A stretch of 64,000 nucleotides of DNA, from the NCBI GenBank assembly GCA_014529385.2, contig CM043942.1, positions 8,498,001 to 8,562,000 of the forward strand, read 5' to 3'. A program made the position numbers and the translations under genes. Of the stretch, positions 1-11,071 are shown in pieces. Below the pieces are notes generated by a model. The model did not search any database. It was given only the letters and a program-made list of their open reading frames with translations, and had not been told where the DNA came from. The stretch's first letter is position 1; every line of letters starts with the position of its first letter. The DNA comes from Adiantum capillus-veneris (taxonomy: Eukaryota > Streptophyta > Polypodiopsida > Polypodiales > Pteridaceae).

Positions 1-704
1 TTGCTATCATCAAACTTTTTGCCCTGGACTTTCTCTTTCTTCCACTTAAAGCAATCATGCATAAAATGTCCTTTCTTGCCACAATGATCACTCGACATCT
101 TTCCCATGATATTTTTTGTTGCCTTTGTTTTCCAATTTCTCCTTTTTTTGAGATCTACCTTTGGTATGCAATGCACTAAAAGACTTATTAACTGCAATAT
201 TTTGTTTATTCATCTCTTCCATTAGCAAAGAGCTGGCCACACCATTAAGACATCAGCATAGAATTGGAGTTGCTCATGGCTGTCCTAAATGTATCACTTT
301 TGAGGTAAAGTGCATAGTAGGAAAGTAGCTTTGAATTCATCATAAATGTTGAATTTTAGAGCAACCAGCCGGTTGAAAACCGAGTTGAACTCATTAAGAT
401 GTATAGTTATGGCTTTACCTTCCTTGATCCAAAGGTCCATCAACTTCTTCAACCAATAAACCTTACTAACAACATTTTTTTGAGCATACAACTCCTCAAG
501 TCTTGTCCACATAGCATAGGCAGAATTCAACTTCTCTATGTTAAGTAGCAAAAAGTCCAAAACTAAAAGCCCTATCTTAGATCGTGCAAGCTCATCTAGA
601 TCTTTCTGATCCGATTTCTCTATGTCTGTTGGTTGACCCCCTTTGTCTTGATAGGCTTTACCTATTTCTTTTACACCAAGATATTGTAGCACTGTTTCTG
701 CCAT
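1..704 (-). pseudogene. Ty1/copia gag relic (UBN2 domain and degenerate zinc knuckle)
   Basis: The frame from 704 down to 294 encodes 136 aa with the layout of the copia gag UBN2 domain. It has an acidic DLDELARS stretch, an MWTRLEELYAQK-type segment, then YWLKKLMDL and HLNEFNSVFNRL motifs, ending LLCTLPQ. Below 294 the frame is broken by stops, but at 51-92 the same strand encodes the end of a CCHC knuckle (DHCGKKGHFMHDC). The first cysteine of that knuckle is serine (AGT), so metal binding would be impaired. Gag would form the particle and package RNA. The rest of the polyprotein lies off the left edge. The relic is on the same strand as the primer-site-like sequence at 838-850, and I read both as one element. 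Confident as copia gag; clearly non-functional. Confidence 0.8.
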
Positions 705-837
705 ATGGCAAAATTGTGTGCACCCTAAGCTTCTTGATGTGCAAAAGATTGTTGTTAATATTGTTTCTTGCCATGGCTTTAGTCCAAAAAAAGGAAATTG
801 AAGCCTTTGTTGACCAAAATCTTAAACTGAGATTGTA

Positions 838-850
838 GCACTGATAACCA
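838..850 (-). other. Degenerate tRNA-iMet primer binding site of the minus-strand copia relic
   Basis: On the minus strand this reads TGGTTATCAGTGC, close to the standard TGGTATCAGAGC complement of plant initiator tRNA-Met. It lies one base inside a stretch ending in CA on the minus strand (852 upward), as expected just downstream of a 5' LTR, and between that LTR and the gag relic. Inferred from position and similarity. Confidence 0.55.
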
Positions 851-851
851 T

Positions 852-1257
852 TGACAAAGAAGCACAAGATCAGGTCCACATACTGTTCTGAGCTTGTCTC
901 AAAACTCAAATTGCAGATTTAGACTTAGCAATCTATCCAATTTGCAAATTCAGACTCAGTATCTGTAGAATTAAGATTATACAACAATTTGATTCAACTT
1001 TAGTAATTCAGATTCAGATTCATCTTTAACAATTTGTATTGTGACCTTTTGCACTTTTGGCACACTCTGGGAAACCCTTGCTGGAAACTCTTGCTCATTG
1101 CCTAACTTGAAACTGAGTTACCAAGCTTATAGATCTGACATCTCAAAGCTCATAAGCACTCTCTCTCAATAGTTTTACTTCTCCACTTGCAAGATCAAGA
1201 TGACCTTGCTTTAAATCTTGCCTCAGGGGGGTCACTTAATAATTATGTGACGATCAT
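852..1257 (-). repeat. LTR of the minus-strand copia relic, gag-proximal part (split by an insertion)
   Basis: This is the part of the LTR adjacent to the primer site. It continues after the 1258-4930 insertion at 4936-5587, giving about 1058 bp of reconstructed LTR. Minus-strand ends are TG at 5587 and CA at 852. The mate LTR is outside the window, so the boundaries rest on terminal dinucleotides, the primer-site position and the split by a target-site duplication, not on a second copy. Confidence 0.5.
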
Positions 1258-1447
1258 TGTTGGGGTATAGGTGCCTGTGCCTTGCCCGGCCGCCCAGAGT
1301 CTGGGCGCCCACTGACTTGTATACCTTATACATAGCATAAATGTATACGTGGCTGCTAACTCTTTGAGTCTCCCCACCCACATCGTGTGTGTGTGTCTCC
1401 TTCTCTCTCTCTCACTCTCCGTCTGTGGTGCTCCCCGATCCCCTTCA
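1258..1447 (+). repeat. 5' LTR of the compact copia element
   Basis: A 190-bp LTR, short for copia. It contains a TATA-like cluster (tatacctta through aaatgtata near 1319-1350) and a CT-rich stretch before its end. It matches 4743-4930 except at three bases and one extra GT dinucleotide. It is followed by a two-base spacer and the primer binding site. Confidence 0.93.
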
Positions 1448-1449
1448 AT

Positions 1450-1461
1450 TGGTATCAGAGC
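1450..1461 (+). other. Primer binding site, tRNA-iMet
   Basis: TGGTATCAGAGC, an exact match to the standard plant initiator-methionine tRNA primer site, two bases inside the 5' LTR. It fixes the orientation of the element as plus. Confidence 0.95.
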
Positions 1462-2809
1462 GTAGGTGCGGAGGGAGTGCGTGTGTGCACAGTCAGGACG
1501 ATAGCGGAGAGCCAGTTTCATTCCCGAAATCGCATCCACGCGCGCACGCACTTTCAAGAGTGCAAACAGGGTTTCGACTTTGGCATCGGCAAATTCAGCT
1601 TTCCGAGAGCGTTTCCACCAGGCATCTTGACGGTTTACTCCCCTTTCGAAGCCATTTGAGCCATCAAAAACTTCATTCGAGCTACGGTTGAGGAGCTACA
1701 TTTTTCAGCCCTCTTTTGGCAGTTTATGCTGCGTTTTTGGGCCAAAACGGAGGTTTTTGGCATAGCTTTCACACCCGGACTCGGATACATGTGATCCAGG
1801 AGTCTACCTTGGGGTTTTGGCACGCTCCGAATGCGCTCGTCATATCAAAATTTTAAAATTCTAAATGCTGAATTTTTTGCAGCAGCAGTTGTTTATTGTG
1901 TGTCGATGATTCCACACATGGTTTGCTCTCAAATGTGAGAGTGATATTTGCTGCAAGTTTCCTCACAGGTGGGAGGATACAATGTATGCCTTATGTGGTT
2001 TGATGCTCAGGGAGACTAATGTGATTGCATTTTGAGCTCGGAAATGTATGTCTCGAGCATATTTTTTGGCAGTCACAGGTAGAGCAGATATTTGTGTACT
2101 AGATTTGCAGGTGTTTGCAATGATGTATGCAAAGTGTGGAGATTGGTGCATGCATTTGGAGTGCGGTTTGATGCGCTTTGGTTGCTCATGGTTTTGAGCG
2201 TGCAGTCAGTTTGGTTACTGGTTTTGTGACCGTTTTACTGACGAAACTCTGGCGAAATTTTCCCAGGAGTTTTATGCGCATCATTTATGCGATCTAGGTA
2301 GAGATTGCGGGTTGCACTCAGCATTTGCGTGCGGTGTTCTCTGCAGGTGGGAGATTTGTGCGTGTGTATGCATCGATACCGCACAGTGTGGGCTTGGTGA
2401 TTCGCTCATGGTTTGACAGGCGTACAATTATCTTGGCACACTCACAGGAGTGAGTATTGTGATGTATGCTTGTGTGGCTACGAGCTAGGTAGCCGGATTC
2501 GAGCACTAATGGCTTGAGGTTTTTCAGCAGGTTTCAGCTACAAGTTTACAAGTTTACAGGAAGATTTGAGGGCTTATTTGGGCGTTGAATTTTCAACCAT
2601 TGTTTCCTCTTTGCAGGTGTCCATGTATGGCTCAGATGTAGGCTGATTTGGGACACATTTGTGACTTGTTTATGCAGTTGTTTAAGAGCTGAATTTTGGG
2701 GCTGATTTACAGCCATATTTGCAAACTTTTGTTGATGCGATTCGAGCCAGTTTAGGGCTGATTTGGTTGACATTTTCTACTCATTGTTGGTTGCTCTTTT
2801 GCGAGCATT
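1462..2809 (+). other. Untranslated leader of the compact copia element
   Basis: About 1.35 kb between the primer site and the first gag-like ATG at 2810. No conserved coding frame was seen; the short frames present look random. It is T-rich with repeated TTTGCAG and TTTGGCA-like words. A leader this long in a 3.7-kb element leaves room for packaging or dimerisation signals, but none can be identified by eye. Confidence 0.5.
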
Positions 2810-4663
2810 ATGGCTGATTTTTCATTTGACTTCCAGCGTTATGGTCTGACATAGTTTGATGGTGCAGATTTTGTTGCTTGGAAGGAGCATATGCTTGTTG
2901 CATTGGCGGATTTGGGGCAAGATAAACCCTTGTGTGGTTGATCGACGAAGCCCAAGTCTATGCATGATGATGATTGGCAGGATCTTGATGAGTTAGCAAT
3001 GTCTATGATTCGTTTGCATCTGGTTGAGTCTGTTGACTGGCAGGTCTCGAGGGAGACTACAACTCATGCTTTATGGCAGAGTTTACATGCTATGTACGCG
3101 ACATCCATGTCTACAGGGGAGTCTAGTCCCACTTCTATGTCCATGGGAGAGATTGATCCCACACACAAGTCTCGACGGCATAGAGACTTGACATGTTGGC
3201 ATTGTGGACATAGAGGGCACATTAGGCGTCGATGTTTCAGGCGTTTGAGACAATGGAGGCGACAGATGCGTGATGCAGATTTGGGCACGACAGATGCTAG
3301 TGAGATCAGTACAGTGGTTACTGAGTATGCTTGTGACGGCGATGTCACATTTACATCTAGCTTGTATTCAGACGATCTTATGTCTATGGATTGCATATCA
3401 GATTGCACATTGTCTTCACATTGGTTACTAGATTCAGATGCTACTTTCCATGTCACGTCGCATCGTGAGTGGTTTAGCACGTTTTCTAGTGGGAGACTTG
3501 GTTGTGTGCACATGGCTGATGGTGCTGTGTATGACATTGAGGGTGCAGGAGACGTATGTTTGTCCTTGCCCAGTGGTATGAGATTTACCCTGCGTCATGT
3601 GCGTTATGTGCCAGATCTGAGACGGGATTTGATCTCATTCAGACAGTTACGGGATAGTGGATGTCGGGTATCGCTGCTTGAGCGATCTTTTGCGTTGCAT
3701 TTGGGTTCGCTAGTGATTGCGAGAGGTGCCAGGAGTGGTACAGGTTACCCATTGTATGTGGATCACGGGAGAGACAGTGTTGTCTCTGTGATCACGCCGC
3801 CAGGTAGAGAGCGAGAGAGTAGGCGAGTCTCTTTTGCTTGTGGGTTGCAGGATGCTTTGCATGGAGTGCAGAGTAGTGAGCTCGTTGTGCACACAGTTGG
3901 GGCACAACTTGAGCAGTCACACAGAGAGGTGACAGAGTCAGACATGCATGCTTTGCTAGTGACTGAGCAAAGCAGAGAGTCAGTTGTGCGAGATACTTCT
4001 ATGCAGGATAGACAGGTAGAGCAGTCTTGCTCTAGTGAGTCACGACAGGAGAACGTTGTGCAAGAGTCTATGCATACGGAGTTAGAGCATGCGAGCTCTA
4101 GTGAGTCACAACAGATTGAGTGGTCATGTTTGCAGTGGATGATTGCAGAGGAGGCTGAGATGTCGATGATTATGCAGTCATTCCTTTCTATGCTCGACAG
4201 TGAGCATGGGGATATAGTTGTGCAGGATATGTCTTCCAGCAGACACCTAGAGCAGCTGGTTTGCTCTGAGTTTTCACGACAGGTTGATGCGTCTTTTGCA
4301 TACATTCAGGAGATGCATGTGGCTGACACGCCTTGTCAATCAGAGATGCCTATTGCCAGGGATATATATGTTGATGCATGCTCCGTAGAGCTAATAGGGC
4401 CCGCTAGCATTGCATCGACATTCGGTGGTCTCATGTATGAGATGTTGATCTTGAGACCGGATATCGCAGCTGTAGTGGGAGCATTTGCAGTTGGGGTTGT
4501 CAGTCGTTTGTTGACTGATGATGGCATAGTGCACGAGGGAGATATGCAGGTATTGCATACATACTTGCAGTACGTGTGCGGTACGTCTGGTGGTGTATGG
4601 ACTTACACGGGAGCAGGACAGCCAGATGCACACGATCACAGCCAGCCAGTGGGCATCGGTTGA
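2810..4663 (+). pseudogene. Gag-protease-remnant polyprotein of the compact copia element
   Basis: The gag-like ATG is at 2810, but in-frame stops at 2852-2854 (TAG) and 2939-2941 (TGA) leave an uninterrupted 567-aa frame from the ATG at 2960. Residues 1-50 are the start of a UBN2 gag domain. The centre of gag is missing. A CX2CX4HX4C zinc knuckle (CWHCGHRGHIRRRC) is at residues 79-92. A copia protease-like segment follows at 154-250, where the active-site DSGA reads DSDA (158-161). A Ser/Gln/Glu-rich region takes the place of integrase and RT. Residues about 475-553 resemble the copia RT-RNase H junction (LMYEMLILRPDIA, GVVSR, LQYVCGT). It keeps a long open frame despite having lost its enzymes. 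The substituted glycine argues against an active protease. Confidence 0.85.
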
Positions 4664-4710
4664 GAGCGATTTTCTCTCGCCTTTTGTAGTCTTTAGACTA
4701 GCTTCCCTTG

Positions 4711-4734
4711 CTTAAAGGCACAGTCGCCTTTAAG
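4711..4734 (+). other. Perfect inverted repeat overlapping the polypurine tract
   Basis: CTTAAAGGC at 4711-4719 and GCCTTTAAG at 4726-4734 form a 9-bp stem with a 6-base loop. The right arm runs into the purine tract AAGTGGGAGG (4732-4741) that primes plus-strand synthesis just before the 3' LTR. Confidence 0.6.
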
Positions 4735-4741
4735 TGGGAGG
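4732..4741 (+). other. Polypurine tract of the compact copia element
   Basis: AAGTGGGAGG lies one base before the 3' LTR start (TGTTGGGG at 4743), the expected plus-strand primer position and a typical copia form. Confidence 0.85.
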
Positions 4742-4742
4742 T

Positions 4743-4930
4743 TGTTGGGGTATAGGCGCCTGTGCCTTGCCCGGCCGCCCAGAGTCTGGGCGCCCACTGA
4801 CTGGTATACCTTATACATAGCATAAATGTATACGGGGCTGCTAACTCTTTGAGTCTCCCCACCCACATCGTGTGTGTGTCTCCTTCTCTCTCTCTCACTC
4901 TCCGTCTGTGGTGCTCCCCGATCCCCTTCA
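4743..4930 (+). repeat. 3' LTR of the compact copia element
   Basis: A 188-bp copy of 1258-1447, ending TTCA and followed by the target duplication ATCAT. Nearly identical to the 5' LTR (about 98 percent by eye). Confidence 0.93.
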
Positions 4931-4935
4931 ATCAT

Positions 4936-5587
4936 GTGAGTGCAATAGAAGGGGTTATTAAATTTTATTTTTCTCACATTTTTACATATAGAAGGATATC
5001 ATAAAATGGAATCAAGGAAAAAATTTACAGATTGAATAGAAAATCTCTGTCAAAAACTCACAGATGAGATTCTAAAAAATAGTCCTTGAACGCACGTGAT
5101 ATACACAATCTATACATAGTGACCCTCGTGAGAATCTCGCACAATGTTGCAGTGAAAAATGTTGCCTGCACACTTTGATGTTGAACCAGAGTTTTGATGT
5201 TGAACTAGAACTATGCTACCAAAACATATCTCTGATGTTGATCAATGCTCACCACACCAACTTGTGAAACTACATCTCTGATACTAGTTTGTAAGGATTG
5301 AGTGAAGCTCAAACTGTATATTGAGGCTCAATAGTTTGCAAAATTCAAACACAACAGACTAACTGTTTTGCAAACTCAAACATAACAGTAAAGTGATGGA
5401 GATGCACGCACAAAAGTTAGAGATGGAGAGAATATCTTTGACACAGTGTTTGTGGGTACAAAAGAGTTGTACCTCTTTAGGTTTTTCTGATAGATATAGT
5501 GTAGGATTATACAACCACCCAATAAGGGTACGAATATATAACCACCCAATAAGGGTGCGGATGGGCACATGGCCCTTTATCACAACA
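4936..5587 (-). repeat. LTR of the minus-strand copia relic, promoter-side part
   Basis: Read on the minus strand this starts TGTTGTGATAAAGG at 5587 and carries TATA-like boxes near 5540 and 5508. It continues to the insertion point at 4935 and resumes at 1257. A 27-bp tandem duplication at 5513-5556 (AACCACCCAATAAGGGT twice) places two copies of an inverted CCAAT motif next to two TATA-like sequences. The mate LTR is not in the window. Confidence 0.5.
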
Positions 5588-5599
5588 ACAAAGACTTAA

Positions 5600-8500
5600 G
5601 TGGAGCTAAAGGGGTGGATCATTGGATTTTGCTCAAAGAGGGGTACAAGCCAAGAGCACAAAAGCTGCAAATATTGGGAGGGATTCAAAAGGAGGACTTG
5701 TGTCAGGAGATCAACAAGCTACTCATCGAAACAAGTATTATTTATCCAGTGAAAGAGTCAGGGTGGGTTTCACCTATTGTCATTGCACCAAAAAAGAATG
5801 GTAAGTGGAGAGTATGTGTAGATTACAAGCCGTTGAATGTTGCTACAAAGAGAAATTACTATCCTTTTCTAGTGTAGGATGAGATCTTGAACCAGGTAGT
5901 AGGGCACGAGAGATATTCAATTATGGATGGATTTTTAGATTATTTCCAGGTTGGCATTTATTTGGAGGACCAGTTGAAGACCACCTTCATTTTACAATGG
6001 GGGTGATTTACCTACCACGTGATGCCTTTTTGGTTTGGTGAATGCTTATGCAATGTTTCAAGATTGGATGAACAAGGTGTTCAGCCCATACTTGGGTAAG
6101 TTCATTAGTGTTTTTATGGATGATATTGGGTGTTACAGTTCTAGGGCTGAGCACTTGTCAGACTTAAATTTGTGATCTCAAAGGCTAGATGAAGAATGTG
6201 AGCAGCTAAATCCCAAGAAGTGCAAGTTGGCTCAACCACGGGTTCATTTATTAGATCATGTGGTCTCACAGAACGGGATAAAGGTTGATCCAAAAAAAGT
6301 GAAGGCTTTGGTTTTGACAAAGCCCCCAACCGATGCGGAAATTTTGGCTTCATTTTTGCACAAGATAAAGTATTTTTCCAAGTTCTTTTGGATGCTTTCA
6401 TAGTACATATACCCTCTTTAAAAGTTGAGTCAGTGGGTTCATGATTTTCATATGACAGAGGATGCACAGGTATCCATTAACAAAGTAAAGGATATTCTTT
6501 GCCAGTTGCCAATGGTTTTTCCCCCTAACAAGGAGATGACTTCTATGTTGCCATGACGGTGGGCACGGTTTCCATTGGTGCTATGATGATGCAGAAGGTG
6601 GGTAAATGTTACAAGACAATCTATTTTGATAGCCGTGTAATTATCCTAGGGGAGAGCTCATACACAGAGGCTCGGCAGTGGGTGATGACCCTGTTGTTCG
6701 CGTGTCACAAGTTTAAACTCCATTTTATCATTTAGAAGTTTTATGTGCTCACATCTAACAATCTGTTGCCTAAAGTGGTGCTTCATCTAAAGCCATTGAG
6801 ACATAGCAAAAAGTGGGTGCTTGAGTTGCATGAGTTCAAATTCAAGTTCAATTCAAAAAAGAAGTGGATTTCCCTATGTATCCAAGAGTGGCAAAGAAGA
6901 AGTTGGAGAGGAACCTAATTTGGAGGAGGCCTTCACTATGTGGTTTGAAAGAGCTTACAAGAGAGTAGTGCAGAAAGCAGGAGGAGGTGTGATTATACAG
7001 GACCCATAAGGAAAAGTGATTTTCTCTAAGGCTTATGATTTAGAAGGTGTTCACACAAAGAATGAAGTGGAGTACTTGACTCTCCATCTAGGGTTAAAGC
7101 AGTGTGTGGATTTTGGAATTTACAGGCTTATTGTTAAGGGTGATGCACTCTTATTTATAAAGCAACTCTTGGGTCAATGACATGTAAAAAGGGATTCTCT
7201 CAAAAACTGATTCTTTTCCATAAAGAAGCTCTTGAAGTTCTTTGAAGCAGTGCAGTTTAAGCATGATAAAAGGGAGCAGAATCAAGAAGATGATCAGTTG
7301 GCTAGTAGTCATGTGCAGGCTCATGTACCAAGTTTATATGTAGCACCTACCATGTATGTAGTTAGAGAAAATCTAAAAGAAATTGATGATTTTTTAGCAC
7401 AAGTCAATGTTTGGAAGCTTGTCCAAGCTACAAAAGTGGATAATTTTTCAAAAGGCTTGCAAGTTTACCTTGGTTGGTGAAGACTTGATGACATATGGTA
7501 GGGATGGAGTGATATACAGAGTTCATAACAAGGAGGAAATTGGTATGATTTTGGAGTAGTGTCATGAGGAGAGCGGGAGTCAAGAAAAAGATCAAGTCCT
7601 TTTTCATGTGCTTAGAGATGGTTTTTGGTGGGCATCTATTGTACAAGATGTGCACTATTGGTGCAAGACGTGTCATGAGTATCAAACATTGGGTGAAAGA
7701 CGACTAGTAGCTGAGTCACAAGGGGCTATCAGCTCAAACTTGCGTTTGAGAAGTGGGGACTGGATGCTATTGGTCCACTACTTAAATCGGCAAGCGACAA
7801 GAAGTACATAGTTGTGGTTATCGACTATCTTACTAGGTGGGTCGAAGCTAAATCATTCAAGGAGGTAAATGCTCACATTGTAGCTTAGTTTGTTTTTTAT
7901 TGCATATTTTTTTGGTTTGAAGTACCTTGGGTGCTCATTTTTTACCATGGTTAAGGATTTTGGATTAGGTTGATACGTGCACTCATGGAGAAATTGGGTA
8001 TTCAACACAGGTTTTCTTTGCCTTATCATCCACAATGCAATGGTTTGGTTGAGAGTGCTAATGGATAGATATTCAAGATGCTCACCAAATATGTGTACAA
8101 GCAGGTAGAAGAGTGGGAGTCTAATCTTGACAAGTGTTTATGGGCTTAGAGGACTTCTTACAAAGTTGCTAACAACTTTACCCCTTATGAGCTGGTCTAT
8201 GGCAAAGAGGCGGTGTTGCACGTGCATGTTTAGTTGGGTGTATTGAAAGGTATATGGTAGATTGATAGAGCTCATTGGGATGTTTTTCAAGATAGGCTCA
8301 CCAGTCTTGAAGCTTTGAAGATGGATAAAGAAGCAGCAACAGATTTCTATGTGAAGCAGCGGGAGAAAAGGGTTGCAAAGCTCAATCAACACTTCCCAAA
8401 GAAGCAAATAGAGAAGGGGCGATCAGGTGATGAAGTATGAGACCTACCTTGACTTCATTACAGAAGAAATTTAAGAAGAAATGGATGGGACCATGTACAA

Positions 8501-8640
8501 GGTACATCAAGTTTTTCCCCACGGTACCTACTAGTTGATGAGGATGAATGGCCGCTTTCTCAAACACTGGGTGAATGGTGTGCGCCTCAAGCTATACTTT
8601 GAAAGGGAGTTGGTGCTTGCATTGCATCAAGTGTTAATGG
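5600..8640 (+). pseudogene. Ty3/gypsy pol relic, Tat-like (RT, two RNase H domains, integrase)
   Basis: Heavily decayed pol in one orientation with many stops and frame changes. Reverse transcriptase begins around 5630 (WVSPIVIAPKKNGKWRVCVDYKPLN) and includes an FMDD active-site equivalent near 6115. A retroviral-type RNase H follows at about 6550-6850. A second, archaeal-type RNase H lies at about 6960-7200 (GGGVIIQDP, NEVEY, VKGDALL). The integrase zinc region and core run from about 7600 to 8200 (CKTCHEYQ, then GLDAIGPL, DYLTRWVEA, PYHPQCNGLVESANG). The second RNase H is known from the Tat lineage of plant gypsy elements, so I assign it there. No LTRs were found; the left edge abuts the copia LTR. 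Not functional. Confidence 0.82.
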
Positions 8641-10344
8641 AGGGGGTTGGACAACACACCTTGTAGGAGTCATTTGCATCTAGAATAAGACTTTGTACAT
8701 ACAATATGGTTTTTGTTTAGCTCACAACGTTTCCTACTTTTGTAGTTTTCAAAGTTTGATAGACATGTTTTTGGTTGAACATGAATGTTCAACAAGGAGG
8801 TTCGACAATGATGGTGCAACTAAAGTTGGTTGCTATAAATTGTGCAAGGCAGAGCCATGTGTGCTTATGGGTGTATGTTGAGGTGTTAAGGCAGGTATGA
8901 TCATCAAGGGCAGGCAAAGGGTAGTAGGTGTGTATGCTTTATATGGTTTTTTTGGGCCAATATACCTTCCCAAGGTGCCTATCAAATATGATAGGTCAAA
9001 GTGTTCAAAGTATAGAAATGGAAGTCCCATAGGTGTTCCTCAAAGTTCTCTTTGAGCTGGTCCAAACCGATCAACAATCAGAGCTACGGAGTGCAAGTTA
9101 TGGCGGCTTGAAGGTAAAAGTGGTTTGCAGATCCCGTCAAGTTGAACCATTCAACAGATGGTTGGTCAAAGGAGATGTGAGTGCATGAGTCTAAAGTGCT
9201 CAACCTATGGTGCACGTCGGTCTTTTTGAATCAGCAATCGGATTTCAAATGGCCAAGTTATGAGCAGTTAAAATTTGGAGGGATGCTAGGTCTGAGCATG
9301 TCTGATTGCCTCGATAACTATGCCATCATGAATTTTTCTAAGCTTGCCGTGGTTTTTAGAGTTAGTGTACATCATGGGAATCCCATTTGACATGACACAT
9401 ATCAATTAAATTTGTGCACACCAAGATACGCCTGGTTAAAGTTGGAAGAAATTGTCGGGGAGATAAGAGCAAATGATTTATTACCAGTTTTGGGCACATT
9501 GTTTGAGGTCTCAATGAGATCAAAATGCAAAGCTAGTGATACAAGTCAAATTCAAGAACTAGAGCTTCAAGTGTTTTTTTACAAAAAGGAAATTAGATCT
9601 GTAAGCAACAGATGGGAGTTGGCCAAAGTGGGTGCCAAAAAAAGATTTTTAGAAGAATTGTGGGAAAATTCTTTTGTAGCTCAAGGATTCTATTAGTGTC
9701 ACAAGGAGAGAGGGAGATCCAATGGAGCTCTCCCCCTTTCCCTCTCGTACGTGCAAAGAACCAACATTACTGCAGTGGCGATTGTGAGCTTTTGTTGGCA
9801 TGTGGGTGGCCTTGTGTGGCATTCGATTGATGTTGTGGTGGTTTTGGGCAGCGGCATTGATGGCCTCGTGTGGCGTCCGATTGACATTGTGGTGGTTCTG
9901 AGCGACAGTGGTGTCATGATGCTAATGATGTGGCTCTGGGGTCAATTCAAACGAGGGGTGCTAAGGGGGCCCTCCCCCTTTTATTGGAGGCAATTGGGTG
10001 CTTACTTGGGCCCCAAGTCATTGTAAGCCACCCTCCATAAATAGGAGGTCTTACCCACATGCGACTATAAGTAAAGCAAGGGTCTAAAATCAACGGTTCA
10101 TGTGCAAGCATGAAGAGAATTGGACCAGTGATCAAAGGAGAAGAAGTTTGCTCAAAAAGTAAAGTTTTGCCCCCTATAAGGGGCCCCCTTTTGCCGTTTT
10201 GGTTTAGTAGCTCTATAAGATCAAAGAGCAAAAGAAGCATTGTACACATCCTTTTGCTCAAAAATCAAGTGCCGATTACTTTTTATTGCCAATCTCCCCG
10301 CTCCCTTTCTCTTCTCCATTTTATCTACACTTTGGTGTTGGTGA
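8641..10344. other. No recognisable gene; possible retroelement 3' region
   Basis: Only unconvincing short frames (for example 9181-9390 and 9412-9696, plus strand) with no family resemblance I can name. A GC-richer patch with CCCCCTTTTATTGGAGG- and CCATAAATAGGAGG-like words at 9960-10060 could be promoter or LTR sequence, but no second copy is visible. Confidence 0.4.
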
Positions 10345-10374
10345 TTGTGTGTGTGTGTGTGTGTGTGTGAGAGA

Positions 10375-10451
<77 letters not shown>
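10345..10451. repeat. Compound (GT)n(GA)n microsatellite
   Basis: About 12 GT units run directly into about 40 GA units, with two AAAGA interruptions at the junction. Confidence 0.97.
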
Positions 10452-10454
<3 letters not shown>

Positions 10455-10861
10455 TTTTGGGCCATGTTTGGTGGTGTAGAGAGGGAGAGAAGTGTGTTGT
10501 GCAATGGTGGTGTGTGTAGCTACAGTATTGTGAGTATTGTGCAGGCATTGATTCCTTGAAGTGTGTATATGCTTGTTTATGTGTCGCATAAGGTGTGGGT
10601 TGTGAAAACTATTTCATTCTAGAGATGCTACTAAGAGGATTGGGGTGTTGTGAATATGTTGGGCTATAGAGAGGCAATTTCTGTGTGTTTCTAAGTGTGT
10701 TTGGTGTGTTTGAATTCCCCCTCTCCAACGGCAAAAAAATGGTTCCAACCATTGAATTGAGAAGCCTTTGCCACCATAGAGTAGGAGAATTCTCAAAACG
10801 GGGGATCAAGTGTAGTATTGTTTTGTAGACTTATGCTTTTAAATAGAGAGACAATGAAAAG

Positions 10862-11071
10862 ATGAAAGATGTTTCCTTAAGGTTGAAGAAATATCTTGAA
10901 AGAGGTCCACCTAGAGAGGTACTACAACAAAACAAATTAGTAGTATTATTCATCAAAGGTCCCAAGAAAAAAATGCTTAGGAAAGATCTTCATTTGAAGG
11001 GGCTCTTCTTCTTTGGAGGGAGTGACAAAAGAAGGTTTGTGTGGACACCTACAAAGCTTGTGATGAGGTAA
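10862..11071 (+). pseudogene. Gypsy gag fragment related to the large element at 48-64 kb
   Basis: A 69-aa frame whose order of residues parallels part of the gag at about 61.25-61.45 kb. KDVSLRLKKYLERGPP corresponds to KEASLRFKQYIERCPV, and LVVLFIKGPKKKMLRKDLHLKG to LSVLFIEGLRNDTLKKDLHLKA. This is capsid-like gag sequence of the same superfamily but on the opposite strand, with no adjoining pol. An isolated relic. Confidence 0.7.

Larger units (their letters stand above)
1258..4930 (+). mobile_element. Compact non-autonomous Ty1/copia LTR retrotransposon, complete
   Basis: Both ends are defined by a direct repeat, 1258-1447 and 4743-4930, beginning TGTTGGGG and ending TTCA. The repeat is flanked by the 5-bp target duplication ATCAT at 1253-1257 and 4931-4935. 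The two LTRs differ by three substitutions and one GT-unit slip, so the insertion is recent. Inside are a tRNA-iMet primer site, a leader of about 1.35 kb, one long frame (gag/protease and a remnant of the RT-RNase H junction) and a polypurine tract. Integrase and almost all of reverse transcriptase are absent, so movement would need enzymes from a relative. It sits inside the LTR of an older copia element of opposite orientation. Confidence 0.93.

Noticed and set aside
1387-1691. Plus-strand frames across the 5' LTR and primer site
   Set aside because: They overlap the LTR/primer site and have no conserved content.
4336-4527. Antisense frames across the copia gag-like ORF
   Set aside because: Shadows of the plus-strand coding sequence.
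10321-10548. Long minus-strand frames with Ser-Leu repeats (also at 15.5-15.9, 18.5-19.3 and 37.1-37.3 kb)
   Set aside because: They are translations of (GA)n/(CT)n microsatellites, not proteins.
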